NCBI RefSeq assembly: GCF_026802175.1
Contig: NZ_CP113797.1
Location: 2,891,026-2,955,025 of the forward strand
DNA length: 64,000 nt
Source of the DNA: Thermocoleostomius sinensis A174
Lineage (GTDB): Bacteria; Cyanobacteriota; Cyanobacteriia; Elainellales; Elainellaceae
Reading direction: 5' to 3'
Notes under the pieces: model-generated
What the model saw: only the letters and a program-made list of their open reading frames with translations
Databases searched by the model: none
Told to the model about the DNA's origin: nothing
Shown: in pieces, positions 60,922 to 64,000 of the stretch
Numbering within the stretch: position 1 is the stretch's first letter
How the letters are laid out: every line of letters starts with the position of its first letter
Position numbers and translations under genes: made by a program

Positions 60922-61419
60922 ATGTCATCCAATCCTTACAAGCTGCTGTTTGTTTGTCTAGGCAATATTTGCCGATCGCCTTCGGCTGAAAACATCATGA
61001 ATCACCTGATTCAACAGCGGGGGCTGCAAGCGGAGATTGTCTGCGATTCTGCCGGAACCTCTAGCTATCACCTTGGTAGCCCACCCGATCGACGAATGAC
61101 AACAGCGGCAGCACGGCGGGGCATTGCTTTGGTGGGTTGGGCCCGGCAGATTGAGCAATCGGACTTTGAACAGTTCGATTTGATTCTAGCTATGGACAAA
61201 GAAAACTATCGCGATATTCTAGCTCTTGATCGCAGCGGACGTTATGGTGATAAAGTGCGGCTGATGTGCGACTTTTGCCGTCAGCATCGCGATCGAGAAG
61301 TGCCTGATCCCTACTATGGCGGGGCAGATGGGTTCAATTATGTAATTGATTTGTTGCTAGATGCCTGCGAAGGCTTACTAGATTACATTGTGGCGGCTCA
61401 ATCAATTGAGAACCGCTGA
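60922..61419 (+). CDS. Low-molecular-weight protein tyrosine phosphatase
   Basis: A 165-residue LMW-PTP. ATG 60922 gives MSSNPYKLLFVCLGNICRSPSAENIMNHL, with the P-loop CLGNICRSPS near the N-terminus as required; the upstream frame extension to 60862 is unlikely. The catalytic Asp lies in REVPDPYYGGADGFNYVIDLL, the expected D-P-Y motif. IEQSDFEQFDLILAMDKENYRDILAL is also typical. In bacteria such enzymes often dephosphorylate tyrosine kinases that control exopolysaccharide export. It is 56 bp after the alpha/beta hydrolase on the same strand. Confidence 0.92.
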   Translation: MSSNPYKLLFVCLGNICRSPSAENIMNHLIQQRGLQAEIVCDSAGTSSYHLGSPPDRRMTTAAARRGIALVGWARQIEQSDFEQFDLILAMDKENYRDILALDRSGRYGDKVRLMCDFCRQHRDREVPDPYYGGADGFNYVIDLLLDACEGLLDYIVAAQSIENR

Positions 61420-61455
61420 AGTGTAGGACGATACGCTTCAATGCTACATTCGAGT

Positions 61456-62169
61456 TTAATCTCGCCACAGTGAAATTCCACCCAAAAGCCCTGCTACATT
61501 CGGCACAATTTGCACATTGGACGGCAATTCCACCTCTAACTTTTTGGCGTTGCCGCCGCCCAAATACAGACGATCGTAGTTGAACAACTGCGACAGCGAA
61601 TCGATTGCTTTCAACAGACGGCGACTCCAGCGCTTTTTACCAATGCGATCGAGTGTGGCCCGACCCAACTGTTGTTCATAGGTTTCATTCTTGCGGAACG
61701 CATGGTGGGCCAATTCCAAATTAGGAACCAGTCGGCCGTTGACAAACAGGGCTGAACCGAAGCCTGTACCTAACGTCACCACCAGTTCAACACCGTGTCC
61801 GTTGACGACGCCCAATCCTTGAATATCCGCATCATTAGCCGCTCGGACGGGCTTACCAAATCGCTCCGCCAATGCTGCTGCTAAGTTAAAGCCAATCCAG
61901 CTGGGGTCTAAATTGGCCGCCGTTTCAACCACTCCAAACCGCACCACTCCTGGAAACCCAACAGATATGCGATCGAACGTTTTATCAGCAATCAACTGAT
62001 CCAGCGTCAACAGAATGGCTTCCGGCGTTGCAGGCGTTGGGGTATCGAGCCGATCGCGCTCAGAGAGGGGATTGCCCTGTTGATCTAACACCATGACCTT
62101 GACCCCGCTACCGCCAATGTCTACCGCCAGCGTTTGCAGTTGATTGACCTGAGTTTCTGCCGCCATCAT
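61456..62169 (-). CDS. ROK-family kinase, polyphosphate-glucokinase-like
   Basis: A 237-residue sugar kinase of the ROK/PPGK group. ATG 62169 (MMAAETQVNQLQTLAVDIGGSGVKVMVLD) is chosen, with GGAGGG about eleven bases upstream; the open frame runs to 62439 through repeat DNA. The phosphate motif is DIGGSGVKV; VGFPGVVRFGVVETAANLDPSWIGF, AANDADIQGLGV (catalytic Asp) and VVTLGTGFGSALFVNGRLVPNLELAHH follow. The zinc-binding cysteines of classical ROK proteins are absent, as in polyphosphate glucokinases. It probably phosphorylates glucose using polyphosphate or ATP. It converges with the tyrosine phosphatase gene (36-bp gap). Confidence 0.83.
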   Translation of the reverse strand: MMAAETQVNQLQTLAVDIGGSGVKVMVLDQQGNPLSERDRLDTPTPATPEAILLTLDQLIADKTFDRISVGFPGVVRFGVVETAANLDPSWIGFNLAAALAERFGKPVRAANDADIQGLGVVNGHGVELVVTLGTGFGSALFVNGRLVPNLELAHHAFRKNETYEQQLGRATLDRIGKKRWSRRLLKAIDSLSQLFNYDRLYLGGGNAKKLEVELPSNVQIVPNVAGLLGGISLWRD

Positions 62170-62614
62170 TCGATCACACACCCTCCATAGAAACAACCTA
62201 TTTCTTGCGCGTGATTGCGCGCGCTTGGAGGATTTAGTATAGATCATCCCAGACGAGGACATCAATGAGGGCAGTATCAAGAGGACAGTATCAAGACACC
62301 TCGTTTGGCGTTGCGTGAACAGAAGTATGATTCTCGTGCTGAAGCTTCTTGCAGCCCTCACCCTAGCTCTCTCCTCTGGGAGAGGGAACACAAGTCTGGC
62401 TCCCTGCTCCCTAGGGAGCAGGGTTGGGGATGCGGACAATTCGTATCGGCGTTCAGCAACGCTCTCGTTTCAAATGAACGCGATCGATACTTTAGGAATG
62501 AGAAGCTTTCAGAATGAGGAAAACGATATGTCGATCGGTCGGAGGTAAGCAGAAAGTGGGAATGGGGGGCAGTGTTGACGAAAACTGTCCGAAGGATTGT
62601 TAACCGAAGGATTG
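62170..62614. other. Intergenic region with an interspersed repeat copy
   Basis: 445 bp between two minus-strand genes. It contains a third copy of the CCCTCA-type repeat (62355-62431), and a GCGCGTGATTGCGCGCGC patch near 62207. AGGATTGTTAACCG/AGGATTGTTAAGG is a short direct repeat near 62592-62620, at the very end of proS. No gene is seen. Confidence 0.5.
62355..62431. repeat. Interspersed CCCTCA-type repeat, copy 3
   Basis: CCCTCACCCTAGCTCTCTCC, then CTGGGAGAGGG, then CTGGCTCCCTGCTCCCTAG-GGAGCAGGGTTGGGG. The last part is a perfect hairpin (CCCTGCTCCCTAGGGAGCAGGG). Same family as the two copies near 46500. Confidence 0.65.
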
Positions 62615-64000
62615 TTAAGGATTACCTACCCACCGTCTCAGAGTAGAGACGACCTCGTCGATCGCCATTTCTTGTGAGGCATGATCACGACGGGTGACAA
62701 CTTCCACTTTGCCCTGCTTCAGCGATCGTCCGGTAACAATGCGGTAGGGAATGCCAATCAAATCAGCATCTTTGAATTTGACTCCGGCTCGTTCATCGCG
62801 ATCGTCTAGCAGGGTTTCAACTCCGGCGGCATTCAGGTCGGTGTAAAGCTGTTCTGCGACCTGCACTTGTTCAGTGTCGGTGACGTTGGGAATGACGACG
62901 ATGGCGTGAAACGGAGCAATGGCGACGGGCCAGATGATGCCGTCTTTGTCGTAGGATTGCTCGACTGCGGCTTGCGCTAAGCGCGATACACCAATGCCAT
63001 AACAGCCCATCACCAACGGGGCTTCTTCTCCTTGCTCGGTGGTGTAGGTGGCTCCCATTGCCGTAGAGTATTTCGTGCCTAGTTGAAAAATGTGCCCGAT
63101 TTCAATCCCCCTGGCACTTTGCAGAATTTGATTGGAGTCGTGAACCGCCCGATCGCCCGGCCTAGCTTTGCGCACATCCAACACGACTTTAGGTAATTCA
63201 AATTGCTTACCCCAGTTGGCTCCTACCACGTGGTAGCCCGATTCGTTGGAGCCTGTGACAAAATGTTTCAGGTCGATCGCTGTTTTATCCACCAAGCGGA
63301 GAAATTTTGCCGCCAAATTTTTCGTCGATTTAATATAGTCATCGCTGAGATCAGGAGCAATATAGCCCAAGGGCAATGGTTTTGCTGCCCACTCCTTTTG
63401 TGCCACTTCATCGGGGACGGTCAACCCAATGACTGCTTTGCCACCGTATTGGCTGCCCAACTTGACTAACTCATTTTGTAATTTGACTTCGTTTACTTCT
63501 TGATCACCTCGAATGCTGACAATCACCAACACGTTCATACCGTTGTCATAGGTGACTTGATACAGCACATTTTTAAGAATTTGCGTCGGCGAACATTTGA
63601 GAAAAGCAGCTAACGTTTCGATCGTCGGTGTATTAGGCGTATCCAACTTTTCATACCGCTTGAACGGCGATGGTTCGGCATCGGCTGGTAATGAAATTGC
63701 TTTTTCTACATTGGCGGCGTACTTACCATCATCGGTATACAGCACCTCATCTTCGCCTGCCTCTGCGAGCACCATAAATTCCTGAGAACCAGAACCACCG
63801 ATCGCTCCAGAATCGGCATCTACGGCACGAAACGCTAACCCTGTGCGCTGCATAATCCGGTGGTAGGCATCGTGCATTTTCTGATAAGACACCTTCATTC
63901 CGGCTTCGTCGGCATCAAAAGAATAGGCATCTTTCATGATGAACTCTCGTCCTCGCATTAAGCCAAACCGAGGACGAATTTCATCGCGAAACTTCGTTTG
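62615..64000 (-). CDS. proS: Prolyl-tRNA synthetase, 5' end outside the window
   Basis: The frame is open from the right edge (reading [20 protein letters not shown]) to the stop at 62615, giving about 461 C-terminal residues; the N-terminus with class II motif 1 lies outside. Seen are motif 2 ([25 protein letters not shown]), the YbaK-type editing insertion (about 125-280 residues in from the visible start: [24 protein letters not shown]...[11 protein letters not shown], removing mischarged Ala), the catalytic [12 protein letters not shown] motif 3, and the anticodon domain ([27 protein letters not shown]). This is the bacterial-type ProRS. It charges tRNA-Pro in the cytoplasm. Confidence 0.96.
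   Translation of the reverse strand, partial: QTKFRDEIRPRFGLMRGREFIMKDAYSFDADEAGMKVSYQKMHDAYHRIMQRTGLAFRAVDADSGAIGGSGSQEFMVLAEAGEDEVLYTDDGKYAANVEKAISLPADAEPSPFKRYEKLDTPNTPTIETLAAFLKCSPTQILKNVLYQVTYDNGMNVLVIVSIRGDQEVNEVKLQNELVKLGSQYGGKAVIGLTVPDEVAQKEWAAKPLPLGYIAPDLSDDYIKSTKNLAAKFLRLVDKTAIDLKHFVTGSNESGYHVVGANWGKQFELPKVVLDVRKARPGDRAVHDSNQILQSARGIEIGHIFQLGTKYSTAMGATYTTEQGEEAPLVMGCYGIGVSRLAQAAVEQSYDKDGIIWPVAIAPFHAIVVIPNVTDTEQVQVAEQLYTDLNAAGVETLLDDRDERAGVKFKDADLIGIPYRIVTGRSLKQGKVEVVTRRDHASQEMAIDEVVSTLRRWVGNP

Overview
The window looks like chromosomal DNA of a cyanobacterium, probably a filamentous or Leptolyngbya/Nostoc-like lineage. The evidence is the very frequent CGATCG core with several full HIP1 octamers (GCGATCGC, e.g. 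8722, 16667, 37895), cyanobacterium-restricted families (DUF1830, DUF3067, a Psb35-like photosystem II assembly protein, cyanobacterial-type RodA, ScpA and SSB), a ctaCDE cytochrome oxidase, aerobic hemF, and a HepA-like polysaccharide exporter. No transposase, integrase, CRISPR array, rRNA or tRNA gene was recognised; the only repetitive DNA is short (an interspersed CCCTCATCCCC-type family and local tandem repeats).

Layout. 1-8631: one minus-strand surface-polysaccharide cluster with five glycosyltransferases (two GT4, three GT2), a polysaccharide pyruvyl transferase and a HepA/MsbA-type ABC exporter. 9369-13738: an SLC13 permease, a nitroreductase, D-aminoacyl-tRNA deacylase and a HAD phosphatase. 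13794-16486: mreBCD, divergent from ssb. 17288-20315: Psb35-like protein, DUF1830, a membrane protein and transaldolase. 20883-25722: ctaC-ctaD-ctaE, convergent with hemF. 26337-29486: an SRPBCC protein, mrp and rodA. 29491-35087: two small unknown genes, rpsN, a solitary sugar-ABC permease, gmk, remA and rqcH. 35140-36194: arsR-arsH.

36309-42172 is an iron-complex import region: tonB diverges from exbB-exbD-fecCD-fecCD-fecE, with no receptor or periplasmic binding protein beside it. 42492-50667 holds housekeeping and conserved unknown genes (scpA, ygfZ, a thioesterase, pyrE, DUF3067, comF, infC). 51115-54603 carries a 1003-residue MFS-plus-HEAT-repeat protein followed by a separate cyclic-nucleotide-binding protein. 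54651-64000 holds a phosphopantetheinyl transferase, a Tyr/Cys-repeat peptidoglycan-binding surface protein, a CAX-family antiporter homologue that has lost both signature glutamates, a three-cysteine LarE, a Met-rich zinc-ribbon protein, an alpha/beta hydrolase, a low-molecular-weight tyrosine phosphatase, a ROK kinase and proS (running off the window).

The strongest candidates for something undescribed are the CAX homologue without its catalytic acids (57091-58227), the split transporter/HEAT/cNMP pair (51115-54603), the TonB with a long tail after its TonB domain (36309-37736), the Tyr/Cys-repeat wall protein with a recently duplicated 90-bp unit (56175-56795), and structured intergenic DNA at 4067-4180 and 25958-25986. 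All family assignments were made by eye from translated sequence without database searches.
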